The translations under genes were made by a program, and so were the position numbers. Of a DNA stretch of 13,529 bases, positions 1 to 6,764 are shown one piece after another; the stretch's first letter is position 1, and each line of letters starts with the position of its first letter. The notes below the pieces were generated by a model, which was given only the letters and a program-made list of their open reading frames with translations, ran no database searches and was not told the origin of the DNA. Source of the stretch: an uncultured Austwickia sp. (GTDB taxonomy: Bacteria; Actinomycetota; Actinomycetes; Actinomycetales; Dermatophilaceae); the NCBI GenBank assembly GCA_934678955.1, contig CAKUSI010000072.1, forward strand, positions 1 to 13,529. The letters are read 5' to 3'.

Positions 1-75
1 CCCTGGTCGCCCTTCCTCACGCTCCGCCACGGGCTCGCCTCGCTTCGCTCGCCGACCCCTCCGCTGCGCGCTTCG
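1..75. other. intergenic region downstream of polA
   Basis: These 75 bases follow the polA stop codon, and I see no gene in them. They contain a direct repeat GCTCGCC at 33-39 and 47-53 flanking GCTTCGC (42-48). On the polA-sense strand the latter reads GCGAAGC, a sequence known to form an unusually stable DNA mini-hairpin. There is no clear long-stem terminator and no T-tract. The region continues beyond the left edge of the window. Confidence 0.5.
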
Positions 76-2760
76 TCAGTGCTCCGCGTCGAACCAGCTG
101 CGGCCCACCCCCACGTTGACCTCCAGCGGCACGTCCAGGGGCACCGCAGCGCCCATCTGCTCGCGCACCAGCACCTCCAGCGCGTCCCGCTCCCCCGGGG
201 CCACCTCCAGCAGCAGCTCGTCGTGCACCTGCAGCAACACCCGTGAGGTCAGATCCTGCTCTCGCAGGGCTGCGTCCACCCGGAGCATCGCCACCTTCAT
301 CACGTCGGCGGCCGACCCCTGGATCGGCGCGTTCAACGCCATCCGCTCGGCCATCTCCCGGCGCTGCCGGTTGCTGCTCGTGAGGTCCGGCAGATACCGC
401 CGCCGCCCCAGCATCGTCTCCGTGTAGCCCTGCCGCCGCGCCACATCCACCACCGAGTGCAGGTAGTCGCGCACCCCGCCGAAGCGCGCGAAATACGCCT
501 CCATCAGGCCCGTCGCCTCGGCCGTCGTGATCCCGAGCTGCCGCGACAGACCGAACGCCGACAGCCCGTACGCCAACCCGTACGACATCGCCTTCACCTT
601 GGCGCGCATCGACGCGGTGACGTCCTCCGGCGCCACATCGAAGACCCGCGCCCCGACGAAACGGTGCAGGTCCTCCCCGTCCCGGTACGCCGCGATCAGG
701 CCCGCGTCCCCCGAGAGGTGAGCCATGATCCGCATCTCGATCTGGCTGTAATCCGCGCTCATCAGCGACTCGTACGCCACCGCCTCGCTCGCGCCCACCA
801 CGAACGCCGCCCGGATCCGGCGGCCCTCCTCCGTGCGGATCGGGATGTTCTGCAGGTTGGGGTCGGTCGAGGAAAGCCGCCCGGTGGCGGCGATGTTCTG
901 CACGTACGTCGTGTGGATGCGCCCGTCGTCCGCGATGGACTTCAGCAGCCCCTCCACGGTCACGCGCAGGCGGGCGGCGTCCCGGTGCCTCAGCAGCGCC
1001 TCGAGGAAGGGGTGCTCGGTCTTGGCGTAGAGGTCCGCCAGCGCCTCGGCGTCGGTCGTCCACCCGGTCTTGGTGCGCTTGGTCTTCGGCATCCCAAGCT
1101 GCTCGAACAACACCACCTGCAGCTGCTTGGGCGAGCCGAGGTTGACCTTCTGGTCGCCGATCGCCGCGTACGCGTCCTCCTGGGCCTGCACCAGCTTGGT
1201 GTGGAAGTCCCCCTCCAGATTCAGGAGCGACTCCCGGTCGACGGCGATGCCGATGCGCTCCATGGTGGCGAGCACCCCGACCAGCGGCACCTCCACGTCG
1301 GCCAGCAACCCCGCCCCGCCGGTGCGGTCCAGCTCCTCGTCGAGCACCTCCGAGAGGTCCAGCACCGCGCGGGCTCTGCCCATCGCCGCCCGCGCCTGGG
1401 CCCCCTCGTCGGCCTCGAAATCCAGCACGCCCTGCCCGGCCGCCGGCGCCTGCTCGTCCAGCTCCCGCCGCAGGTAGCGCAGCACGAGGTCGGCCAAGTC
1501 GTAGGAGCGCTGGTCCGGTCGGACGAGGTAGGCCGCGAGCGCCGTGTCGCTGGCCAGTCCGCCCGGCGCGTACCCCCGGGCCCCCAGCGCCTGCAAGGGC
1601 CCCTTCGCGTCGTGCAGCGCCTTCGGGCGGTCGGGGTCGGCCAGCCACCCGGCCAGGGCCGCGTCGTCCTCCGCGTCGACGTCCGTCAGGTCGACGTAGG
1701 CCGCGCCCTCCTCCGTCGCGAGGGCCAGACCCCGCGCGTCGCCGGTCCCCCGGGCCCAGGACCCCACCACGTGCACGCCGCAGCGCGTCCCGACGCCCGC
1801 GTGCCGCTTCAGCCAGGGCGCCACCTCCCCCGCGGCCAGGACCTCGCCGGTGACCTCCAGCGCCTCCGCCGCCTCGGGCTCGACCGTGCCCAGCGTCGCG
1901 AACAGCCGGTCCCTCAGCACCGTGAACTCCAGCGCGTCGAACACGCGGTGGACGGCCTCGCGGTCCCAGTCCGCGCGGGAGAGGTCACCCACCCCCAGCG
2001 GCAGCTCGACGTCCCGCACCAGCTGGTTCAGCCGGCGATTGCGCAGCACCCCGTCGAGGTGCGCCCGCAGGTTCTCCCCCGCCTTGCCCTTGATCTCATC
2101 CACCCGCGCCACGATGCCCGTGAGGTCCCCATAGGTGGCCAGCCATTTGGCGGCCGTCTTCGGGCCAACGCCCGGCACGCCAGGAAGATTGTCGGAGGTC
2201 TCCCCGACGAGTGCCGCGAGGTCGCTGTAGCGCTCCGGCGTCACTCCATACCGGTCGTGCACCGCCGCGGGATCCATCCGGGCGAGCTCGGATACCCCCT
2301 TCATCGGATAGAGGACGGTCGCACGCTCGTCCACGAGCTGCATCGCGTCCCGGTCGCCGGTCACGATCAGGACCTCGTCCACGTCCTCTTCCGCCGCCCG
2401 GGTCACCAGCGTCGCGATGACGTCGTCGGCCTCGAAGCCCGCCACCGCGACGTGCGGGATCCGCAGCGCGTCCAGCACCTCCTTGATGAGCGCGACCTGA
2501 CCCCGGAACTCCTCCGGTGTCGCGGCGCGCCCCGCCTTGTAGTCCGCGTACTCCTCCAAACGGAAGGTCTGCCGCGACTCGTCGAAGGCCACCCCCAGAT
2601 GGGTCGGAACCTCGTCGCGCAGTAGGTTGATCAGCATCGACGTGAACCCGAACACCGCGTTCGTGGTCTGTCCGGTGGCGGTCGAGAAGTTCGCCGCCGG
2701 CAGCGCGAAGAACGCCCGGTACGCCAGCGAGTGCCCGTCGAGGAGAAGGAGTCGGCTCAC
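76..2760 (-). CDS. polA: DNA polymerase I (PolA), 894 aa
   Basis: Family A DNA polymerase for repair synthesis and RNA-primer removal. The GTG start at 2760 gives the expected N-terminus MSRLLLLDGHSLAYRAFF. Residues 1-290 are the 5' nuclease domain, with acidic residues D8, D60, E110, D112, D113, D136, D138 and D190 and the helix-hairpin-helix stretch GVPGVGPKTA (195-204). Residues about 300-490 correspond to the 3'-5' exonuclease fold but lack the DxE metal motif, so proofreading is probably absent. The polymerase domain fills the rest: motif A around D670 (DYSQIE), motif B with K723 and Y727 (KAMSYGLAYG), and motif C H846-D847-E848. Tyrosine at Taq position 667 is, as known for mycobacterial Pol I, linked to poor discrimination against dideoxynucleotides. 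The length is normal for actinobacteria. There is no Shine-Dalgarno sequence before the start. A -10-like TAGGCT lies seven bases upstream, suggesting a leaderless mRNA. Confidence 0.97.
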   Translation of the reverse strand: MSRLLLLDGHSLAYRAFFALPAANFSTATGQTTNAVFGFTSMLINLLRDEVPTHLGVAFDESRQTFRLEEYADYKAGRAATPEEFRGQVALIKEVLDALRIPHVAVAGFEADDVIATLVTRAAEEDVDEVLIVTGDRDAMQLVDERATVLYPMKGVSELARMDPAAVHDRYGVTPERYSDLAALVGETSDNLPGVPGVGPKTAAKWLATYGDLTGIVARVDEIKGKAGENLRAHLDGVLRNRRLNQLVRDVELPLGVGDLSRADWDREAVHRVFDALEFTVLRDRLFATLGTVEPEAAEALEVTGEVLAAGEVAPWLKRHAGVGTRCGVHVVGSWARGTGDARGLALATEEGAAYVDLTDVDAEDDAALAGWLADPDRPKALHDAKGPLQALGARGYAPGGLASDTALAAYLVRPDQRSYDLADLVLRYLRRELDEQAPAAGQGVLDFEADEGAQARAAMGRARAVLDLSEVLDEELDRTGGAGLLADVEVPLVGVLATMERIGIAVDRESLLNLEGDFHTKLVQAQEDAYAAIGDQKVNLGSPKQLQVVLFEQLGMPKTKRTKTGWTTDAEALADLYAKTEHPFLEALLRHRDAARLRVTVEGLLKSIADDGRIHTTYVQNIAATGRLSSTDPNLQNIPIRTEEGRRIRAAFVVGASEAVAYESLMSADYSQIEMRIMAHLSGDAGLIAAYRDGEDLHRFVGARVFDVAPEDVTASMRAKVKAMSYGLAYGLSAFGLSRQLGITTAEATGLMEAYFARFGGVRDYLHSVVDVARRQGYTETMLGRRRYLPDLTSSNRQRREMAERMALNAPIQGSAADVMKVAMLRVDAALREQDLTSRVLLQVHDELLLEVAPGERDALEVLVREQMGAAVPLDVPLEVNVGVGRSWFDAEH

Positions 2761-2767
2761 AGGGGGC

Positions 2768-2773
2768 AGCCTA
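2768..2773 (-). promoter_or_regulatory. candidate -10 element of polA (leaderless promoter)
   Basis: On the minus strand TAGGCT lies seven bases before the polA GTG. That places the expected transcription start at, or one base from, the start codon. No convincing -35 box is seen and no ribosome-binding site fits between. Leaderless mRNAs are common in actinobacteria. The call rests on position and a loose TAnnnT match only. Confidence 0.35.
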
Positions 2774-2809
2774 GGCCCCGCCGCCGACAGCGCAGGCCGC
2801 CGATAGCGC

Positions 2810-2815
2810 AGGAGG
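2810..2815 (+). promoter_or_regulatory. Shine-Dalgarno AGGAGG of the thioesterase gene
   Basis: A perfect AGGAGG followed by five bases (ACACC) and GTG at 2821. It decides the start of the thioesterase gene over the reading frame's possible upstream extension to 2731 (which would overlap polA) and over the internal ATG at 2863, which has no comparable site. Confidence 0.8.
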
Positions 2816-2820
2816 ACACC

Positions 2821-3342
2821 GTGAGCGCACAGGGTTCGACCGAGGCCGGCAGGCCGGACAAGATGACAGATGTGGTGACGGACGATGCGAACGTCGCCGC
2901 CTCGCACGGCGTCCCAGAGCTGCCCGGGGCCCTGCTGCCCAGGGCCGAGACCCTCAACGGCCGGATGGGCATCGAGGTGCTGGAAGCCGCCCCCGAGCGC
3001 GTGGTGGCCTCCATGCCGGTGGAACCGAACCGCCAGCCGTACGGCCTCCTGCACGGCGGCGCGAGCGCGGTCCTCGCGGAGACCGTCGGCTCCATCGCCT
3101 CCGCGTTGCACGCCGCCACGCTGGGCCTCGCCGCGGTCGGCATCGAGCTGAACTGCACCCACCACCGCGCCGCGCGGCAGGGCACCGTGACGGGCACCGC
3201 GACGCCGCTGCATCGGGGCGGCAGCGTGGCCACCTACGCCATCGAGATCCTCGACGACGCAGGCAAGCTCGTATGCACGTCCCGCCTCACCTGCATGTTG
3301 ATCTCCCCGCCGACCTCCCGGCGAGGAGAAGCCGCGTCGTGA
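2821..3342 (+). CDS. hotdog-fold acyl-CoA thioesterase, YdiI/MenI-like (PaaI family), 173 aa
   Basis: Likely hydrolyses an aromatic or other acyl-CoA in the cytoplasm. The core NRQPYGLLHGGASAVLAET (70-88) closely resembles E. coli YdiI (1,4-dihydroxy-2-naphthoyl-CoA thioesterase of menaquinone synthesis). The three active-site residues Q72, H78 and E87 keep the YdiI spacing (Q48, H54, E63). The C-terminal half also matches the family (VGIELNCTHHRAAR, then LHRGGSVATY and VCTSRLT). The first ~40 residues are a variable, probably disordered extension absent from YdiI; ATG at codon 15 is a weaker alternative start. The gene is divergent from polA across 60 bases, and its TGA overlaps the next gene's GTG. 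Membership of the thioesterase family is firm. The DHNA-CoA substrate is inferred from similarity plus the use of menaquinone by actinobacteria; no men genes are nearby. Confidence 0.88.
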   Translation: MSAQGSTEAGRPDKMTDVVTDDANVAASHGVPELPGALLPRAETLNGRMGIEVLEAAPERVVASMPVEPNRQPYGLLHGGASAVLAETVGSIASALHAATLGLAAVGIELNCTHHRAARQGTVTGTATPLHRGGSVATYAIEILDDAGKLVCTSRLTCMLISPPTSRRGEAAS

Positions 3343-4118
3343 CGGGGGCCTTCCCCGGCATCGGCACGATCATCAACGCCGCCGCGATCGTGGCCGGCGC
3401 CTTGATCGGCATGCTCGTCGGACACCGGCTGGCCGAGCGCACGAGGAACCTCGTCACCGACTGCCTGGGGCTCGTCACGCTGCTGATGGGGGCACTCTCG
3501 GCCATTGAGGTGACCTCGGTCGATCTCGCCCAGGCCGCGGGTTCCGGGGCCGGCGTGCTGCTCGTGCTGGGCAGCCTGCTGATCGGCGGCATCGCCGGCT
3601 CGCTGCTGCGCATCGAGGACCGCCTGGAACACCTCGGGGACGCCGCGGCGCGGTGGATGGCCCGCAGCCGGGGCGCCACCCTGAGCGGGGAGGCGGAGAC
3701 CGAGCAGGGGAACCGGTTCACCCAGGGCTGGCTGACCGCGACCCTCCTCTTCTGCGTCGGTCCGCTGACGATCCTCGGCACCCTGGACGACGGGCTGGGC
3801 CGGGGGATCGACAAACTCGCGGTGAAGTCAGTCCTCGACGGGTTCGCCTCGATCGCGTTCGGGGCCTCCTTCGGGTATGGGGTCCTCGCGGCCGCCGGGT
3901 CCGTCCTGGTGATCCAGGGCCTGCTGACCGTCGTGGGCGTGGCCCTGGGGGCCGTCATGACCGCGGCGCAGATCGCGGCCCTCACGGCCACGGGCGGCCT
4001 GATCCTGATCGGGATCGGCCTTCGGCTGCTGCGGATCCGGGACATCCCGGTGGGCGATCTCCTGCCGGCGCTGGTCGTGGCCCCGCTGCTGACCGCACTG
4101 GTGGCCGCCCTGCGCTGA
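3339..4118 (+). CDS. DUF554 family integral membrane protein, 259 aa
   Basis: An uncharacterised polytopic membrane protein. Hydrophobic segments lie at about residues 4-29, 40-58, 70-90, 128-148, 166-185, 187-207, 209-231 and 238-258. The conserved family stretch FCVGPLTILG is at 138-147, followed by the acidic D150/D151. A polar loop (91-127) separates the two halves. The start is GTG at 3339 in a GTGA overlap with the thioesterase stop, with AGGAGA (3324-3329) nine bases upstream, so the two genes are very probably co-transcribed and translationally coupled. The family is widespread (E. coli and Bacillus YdfK-like proteins) and often described as a possible transporter, but no substrate is established. 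I cannot assign one. An upstream in-frame ATG at 3273 would lie inside the thioesterase gene and is unlikely. Confidence 0.9.
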   Translation: MTGAFPGIGTIINAAAIVAGALIGMLVGHRLAERTRNLVTDCLGLVTLLMGALSAIEVTSVDLAQAAGSGAGVLLVLGSLLIGGIAGSLLRIEDRLEHLGDAAARWMARSRGATLSGEAETEQGNRFTQGWLTATLLFCVGPLTILGTLDDGLGRGIDKLAVKSVLDGFASIAFGASFGYGVLAAAGSVLVIQGLLTVVGVALGAVMTAAQIAALTATGGLILIGIGLRLLRIRDIPVGDLLPALVVAPLLTALVAALR

Positions 4119-4119
4119 C

Positions 4120-4137
4120 CGGCGCGGAGACGCGCCG
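4120..4137 (+). terminator. hairpin between convergent DUF554 and pdtaR genes
   Basis: A perfect 7-bp stem CGGCGCG / CGCGCCG with a GAGA loop starts two bases after the DUF554 stop codon. There is no T-tract, as is common for high-GC actinobacterial terminators. Being symmetrical and lying between converging genes, it could act on transcripts from both sides. Confidence 0.55.
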
Positions 4138-4159
4138 CTTCGTGGCGAGACGGCCGTCC

Positions 4160-4867
4160 TTACCCCTGGCCCTGCCGGCGCTTCTTGGACGGCTTGGCGC
4201 TCCCCGCGCCGGGGAGCCCGTCGATGACCAGCTGGGCCACCTCGCGCATCCCGAGCCGACGGTCCATGGCGGTCTTCTGGATCCACCGGAACGCCTCGGA
4301 CTCGCTCAGTCCCATCTGCTCCATCAGCACGCCCTTGGCGCGGTCCACAGTCTTGCGGGTCTCCAGGCGCTCGCCGAGGTCGGCGATCTCGGCCTCGAGG
4401 GCGTGCAGCTCGACCCAGCGAGACCGGGCGATGTCGACGGCCGGCCGCAGATCGTCCAGCGTGAACGGCTTGACGACGTAGGCCATGACGCCCGCGTCCC
4501 GGGCTCGAGCGACCAGGTCCCGGTCGCTGAAGGCGGTGAGCATGACGCAGGGCGCGATCCCCTCGCGGCCGATCGTCTCCGCCGCGGAGATCCCATCCAG
4601 CCCCGGCATCTTCACGTCCAGGATGACGAGGTCGGGACGCAGCTCCCGCGCGAGGTCGAGCGCCTGCACGCCGTCGCTGGCCTGCCCCACCACCTCGTAG
4701 CCCCCCTCGGCCAACATTTCGGCCAGGTCGAGGCGGATCAGCGCCTCGTCCTCGGCCACGAGCACGCGCAGGGGATCCGCCGAGGTGGCAACCGCCCCGG
4801 CCGCCTCAGAGGCGGCGAGTGGTGATTCCGGGGAGATGGAGTCGGGAACCGTTCGATCTTGAGTCAC
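4160..4867 (-). CDS. pdtaR: ANTAR-domain response regulator, PdtaR-like, 235 aa
   Basis: A two-component regulator acting on RNA rather than DNA. After a Ser/Ala-rich leader (1-32) comes a receiver domain (33-150) with the acidic pair E39/D40, phospho-acceptor D84 in [13 protein letters not shown]111 and K133 (VVKPF). A helical linker leads to the C-terminal ANTAR domain (about 157-216; [26 protein letters not shown]). ANTAR proteins bind paired hairpins in nascent mRNA and prevent termination. The domain layout and the location near polA and pyk match M. tuberculosis Rv1626 (PdtaR), whose kinase PdtaS is encoded elsewhere; no kinase is visible here. The start is GTG at 4867 with a TAGGAA site about nine bases upstream. 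The C-terminus ends in a basic tail (KPSKKRRQ). The ortholog name is inferred from architecture plus synteny. Confidence 0.92.
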   Translation of the reverse strand: MTQDRTVPDSISPESPLAASEAAGAVATSADPLRVLVAEDEALIRLDLAEMLAEGGYEVVGQASDGVQALDLARELRPDLVILDVKMPGLDGISAAETIGREGIAPCVMLTAFSDRDLVARARDAGVMAYVVKPFTLDDLRPAVDIARSRWVELHALEAEIADLGERLETRKTVDRAKGVLMEQMGLSESEAFRWIQKTAMDRRLGMREVAQLVIDGLPGAGSAKPSKKRRQGQG

Positions 4868-4886
4868 GATCTCATTCCTACCCTCG

Positions 4887-4904
4887 TGCGTACTATTTCA
4901 CGCA
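4887..4904. repeat. short dyad in the pdtaR upstream region
   Basis: TGCGT and ACGCA form a 5-bp inverted repeat with an 8-base centre, ending 20 bases before the pdtaR start. Directly upstream on the minus strand is TACAGT (4905-4910), a possible -10 element, which would put the start point inside the dyad. No good -35 box is present. It could be an operator or chance. Confidence 0.25.
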
Positions 4905-4967
4905 ACTGTACGACGCCCCGCGCGGCCCCCACGTCCGACCCTGGACGCCCCGTGGAGAGCCTAGACC

Positions 4968-4987
4968 AAAACGGTTGCAACCACCGT
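4968..4987 (-). terminator. weak candidate terminator after tRNA-Leu
   Basis: On the minus strand, 14 bases past the tRNA 3' end, ACGGT / ACCGT form a 5-bp stem around a 7-base loop and run into TTTT. The stem is short, so termination may be incomplete and some transcripts could continue into pdtaR. Confidence 0.35.
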
Positions 4988-5000
4988 GAATTCGATGCGG

Positions 5001-5083
5001 TGCCGGGAGCGGGACTTGAACCCGCACGACCTTGCGGCCAGAGCATTTTGAGTGCCCCGTGTCTGCCATTCCACCACCCCGGC
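5001..5083 (-). tRNA. tRNA-Leu, anticodon CAA
   Basis: The 83-base minus-strand gene folds fully. The acceptor arm is GCCGGGG with TCCCGGC (one G-U pair) and discriminator A73, the leucine identity base. The anticodon stem GGGCA/TGCTC encloses loop CTCAAAA, anticodon CAA at 5050-5048, reading the rare UUG codon. A class II long variable arm (GGCC GCAA GGTC) and a T-arm GCGGG TTCAAGT CCCGC complete it. The 3' CCA is not encoded (ACCG follows), so the tail must be added enzymatically. Confidence 0.97.
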
Positions 5084-5085
5084 AA

Positions 5086-5110
5086 CGCCGCGGCACTTCG
5101 GCGCCGCGGC
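5086..5110. repeat. paired palindromic 9-mers in the tRNA-Leu leader
   Basis: CGCCGCGGC occurs twice (5086-5094 and 5102-5110), each copy holding the 8-bp palindrome GCCGCGGC. The pair can form a stable hairpin just upstream of the mature tRNA 5' end, within the predicted precursor leader removed by RNase P. Confidence 0.4.
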
Positions 5111-5116
5111 GCGACC

Positions 5117-5147
5117 ACTATACGCGCCCTCGGCGGGCGGGAGTGAA
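5117..5147 (-). promoter_or_regulatory. tRNA-Leu promoter
   Basis: On the minus strand a -10 TATAGT (5117-5122, five of six consensus) is preceded, after a 19-base spacer, by TTCACT (5142-5147, four of six). Transcription would start near 5110, about 27 bases before the tRNA. The -35 box lies in the loop of the pyk terminator hairpin. The -10 element is convincing; the spacer is slightly long. Confidence 0.6.
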
Positions 5148-5163
5148 CGCTCGTCCCGCCCGC
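5133..5163 (-). terminator. pyk terminator hairpin
   Basis: A perfect 10-bp inverted repeat GCGGGCGGGA / TCCCGCCCGC with an 11-base loop, 40 bases after the pyk stop codon. There is no T-tract, typical of high-GC actinobacteria. It separates pyk from the tRNA-Leu unit. Confidence 0.75.
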
Positions 5164-5203
5164 AGGTCCCCCGCGGGCCGCCCCGTCCGTGGCCCGTGAC
5201 GGC

Positions 5204-6622
5204 TCACGTGTCCGAGCTGCCGACCACGTGCACGCGCAGCGAGTTCGTGGTGCCGGACACCCCGTACGGGCGACCTGCCACCACGACGATCACGTCCTTG
5301 AACTCGACGAGCCCCGCGTTGATCAAGGCGTGATCGACCGCCTCGACCATCGTCGACATGTGCTGGAAGGGCCGAGTGACGAACGTGCGGATACCCCAGG
5401 TGAGGGTGAGCTTGCGAGCCGTCGTCTCCTCACTGGTAAAGGCGATCATGGGCATCGGAGAACGGAGCCGCGACACCCGGCGCGCCGAGTCGCCCGAGGC
5501 GGTGAACACGACGAGGTACTTCGCGTCCAACACCGAACCGATGTCGGCCGCAGCCGCCGTCACCGCCCCGCTCACGGTGCTGGGTGCGGAGCCGAGAGGC
5601 GCGATGCGGGACAGCCCGTGATCCTCTGTGTTCTTGATGATCCGCGCCATGGTCTGGACTGCCTGGATCGGCCACGCGCCCACGCTCGTCTCCCCGGACA
5701 GCATCAGCGCGTCGGCACCGTCCAGCACCGCGTTCGCGCAGTCCGACGCTTCGGCCCGGGTCGGGCGGCTGTTGTCCATCATGGACTCGAGCACCTGCGT
5801 GGCCACGATCACGGGCTTGGCCATCCTGCGGGCCACCTCGATCGCCCGCTTCTGCACCAACGGGACTTCCTCGAGGGGCATCTCGACGCCGAGATCCCCT
5901 CGGGCGACCATGATCCCGTCGAACGCGCGCAGGATGCCGGGCAGGTTGGCCACCGCCTGGGGCTTCTCGATCTTCGCCAGGACCGGTCGGCGCACTCCGA
6001 CGTCCTCCATCACCTCGTGCACGCGGATGACGTCGGAGGGCTCCCGTACGAACGACAGCGCGATCCAGTCGGCACCCGCTTTCAATGCCCAGGCCAGGTC
6101 TTCCTCGTCCTTCTCGGACAACGCGGGCACGCTGACCGGCACGCCGGGCAGGTTGATGCCCTTGTTGTTGGAGATCGTGCCCCCCTCGATCACCTCGGTC
6201 ACCACATCGGTCTCGGTGACCGAAACGGCCCGCAGCGCGATCTTCCCGTCGTCGACCAGCAGCCGGTCCCCCGGCGACACATCGCCCGGCAGCCCCTTGA
6301 ACGTGGTGGACACGCGATCGCCGTCGCCGTCGACGTCGTCCGTCGTGATCGTGAAGGTGTCGCCCTCGTTGAGCAGCACCGGGCCGGTCGCGAACCGGCC
6401 CGTCCGGATCTTGGGTCCCTGCAGGTCGACGAGGATGCCGACCTCTCGGCCCACCTCGCGGGCCGCGCTCCGGACACCCTCCAGCTGTCGCTCGGCGTCC
6501 TCCACGCTGCCGTGGGACCGGTTGATGCGTGCCACATCCATCCCGGCCTCGACGAGGGCGCGCAATCGCTCCGGATCCTCGGTGGCGGGGCCGATGGTGC
6601 AGACGATCTTGGCTCGACGCAT
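5204..6622 (-). CDS. pyk: pyruvate kinase, 472 aa
   Basis: Converts phosphoenolpyruvate and ADP to pyruvate and ATP, the last step of glycolysis, in the cytoplasm. The chain starts [14 protein letters not shown] with ATG at 6622. The substrate loop ARINRSHG (31-38) and [11 protein letters not shown] (65-75) bracket the start of the lid domain (about 70-165). The signature around VLAKIEK holds catalytic K217 and the Mg2+ ligand E219. D243 (ARGDLGVE) and T275 (VATQVLESM) complete the site, and [14 protein letters not shown] is at 302-315. The C-terminal allosteric domain (about 345-472) is present. The length is normal. The frame is open upstream of ATG, but the extension does not resemble the family. 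A -10 element six bases before ATG and the lack of a ribosome-binding site suggest a leaderless mRNA. It follows gltD with a 142-base gap. Confidence 0.97.
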   Translation of the reverse strand: MRRAKIVCTIGPATEDPERLRALVEAGMDVARINRSHGSVEDAERQLEGVRSAAREVGREVGILVDLQGPKIRTGRFATGPVLLNEGDTFTITTDDVDGDGDRVSTTFKGLPGDVSPGDRLLVDDGKIALRAVSVTETDVVTEVIEGGTISNNKGINLPGVPVSVPALSEKDEEDLAWALKAGADWIALSFVREPSDVIRVHEVMEDVGVRRPVLAKIEKPQAVANLPGILRAFDGIMVARGDLGVEMPLEEVPLVQKRAIEVARRMAKPVIVATQVLESMMDNSRPTRAEASDCANAVLDGADALMLSGETSVGAWPIQAVQTMARIIKNTEDHGLSRIAPLGSAPSTVSGAVTAAAADIGSVLDAKYLVVFTASGDSARRVSRLRSPMPMIAFTSEETTARKLTLTWGIRTFVTRPFQHMSTMVEAVDHALINAGLVEFKDVIVVVAGRPYGVSGTTNSLRVHVVGSSDT

Positions 6623-6628
6623 GGGCAC

Positions 6629-6634
6629 AGTGTA
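6629..6634 (-). promoter_or_regulatory. -10 element of pyk (leaderless promoter)
   Basis: On the minus strand TACACT is followed by six bases (GTGCCC) and the pyk ATG, so transcription should begin at the A of the start codon. With a 17-base spacer the -35 position reads TCGAGG, a weak match. No Shine-Dalgarno sequence precedes ATG. This supports separate transcription of pyk from gltBD. Confidence 0.5.
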
Positions 6635-6764
6635 CGAGCGCGATCCGACTGCCTCGACACGTGATTTCGACGCCGAGGAGGCGAGCACGCGAACTCCCCG
6701 ACCCCGCCCTTCCCGTGCCGACCGCGCAGGTGCGGACGCGATGGACCGGCGCGGAACGAGGCGA

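Noticed and set aside
457..2625. A 722-codon plus-strand frame opposite polA
   Set aside because: A high-GC antisense shadow with Arg/His/Val/Leu-rich sequence and no domain, while polA is complete on the other strand.
4973..4982. GGTTGCAACC palindrome as an operator for pdtaR
   Set aside because: It overlaps the weak stem-loop plus TTTT after tRNA-Leu, which explains it more simply; it is over 100 bases from pdtaR.
6635..6764. A terminator after gltD
   Set aside because: Only a 6-bp CCGCGC/GCGCGG pairing with a loop above 20 bases is present, too weak to call.
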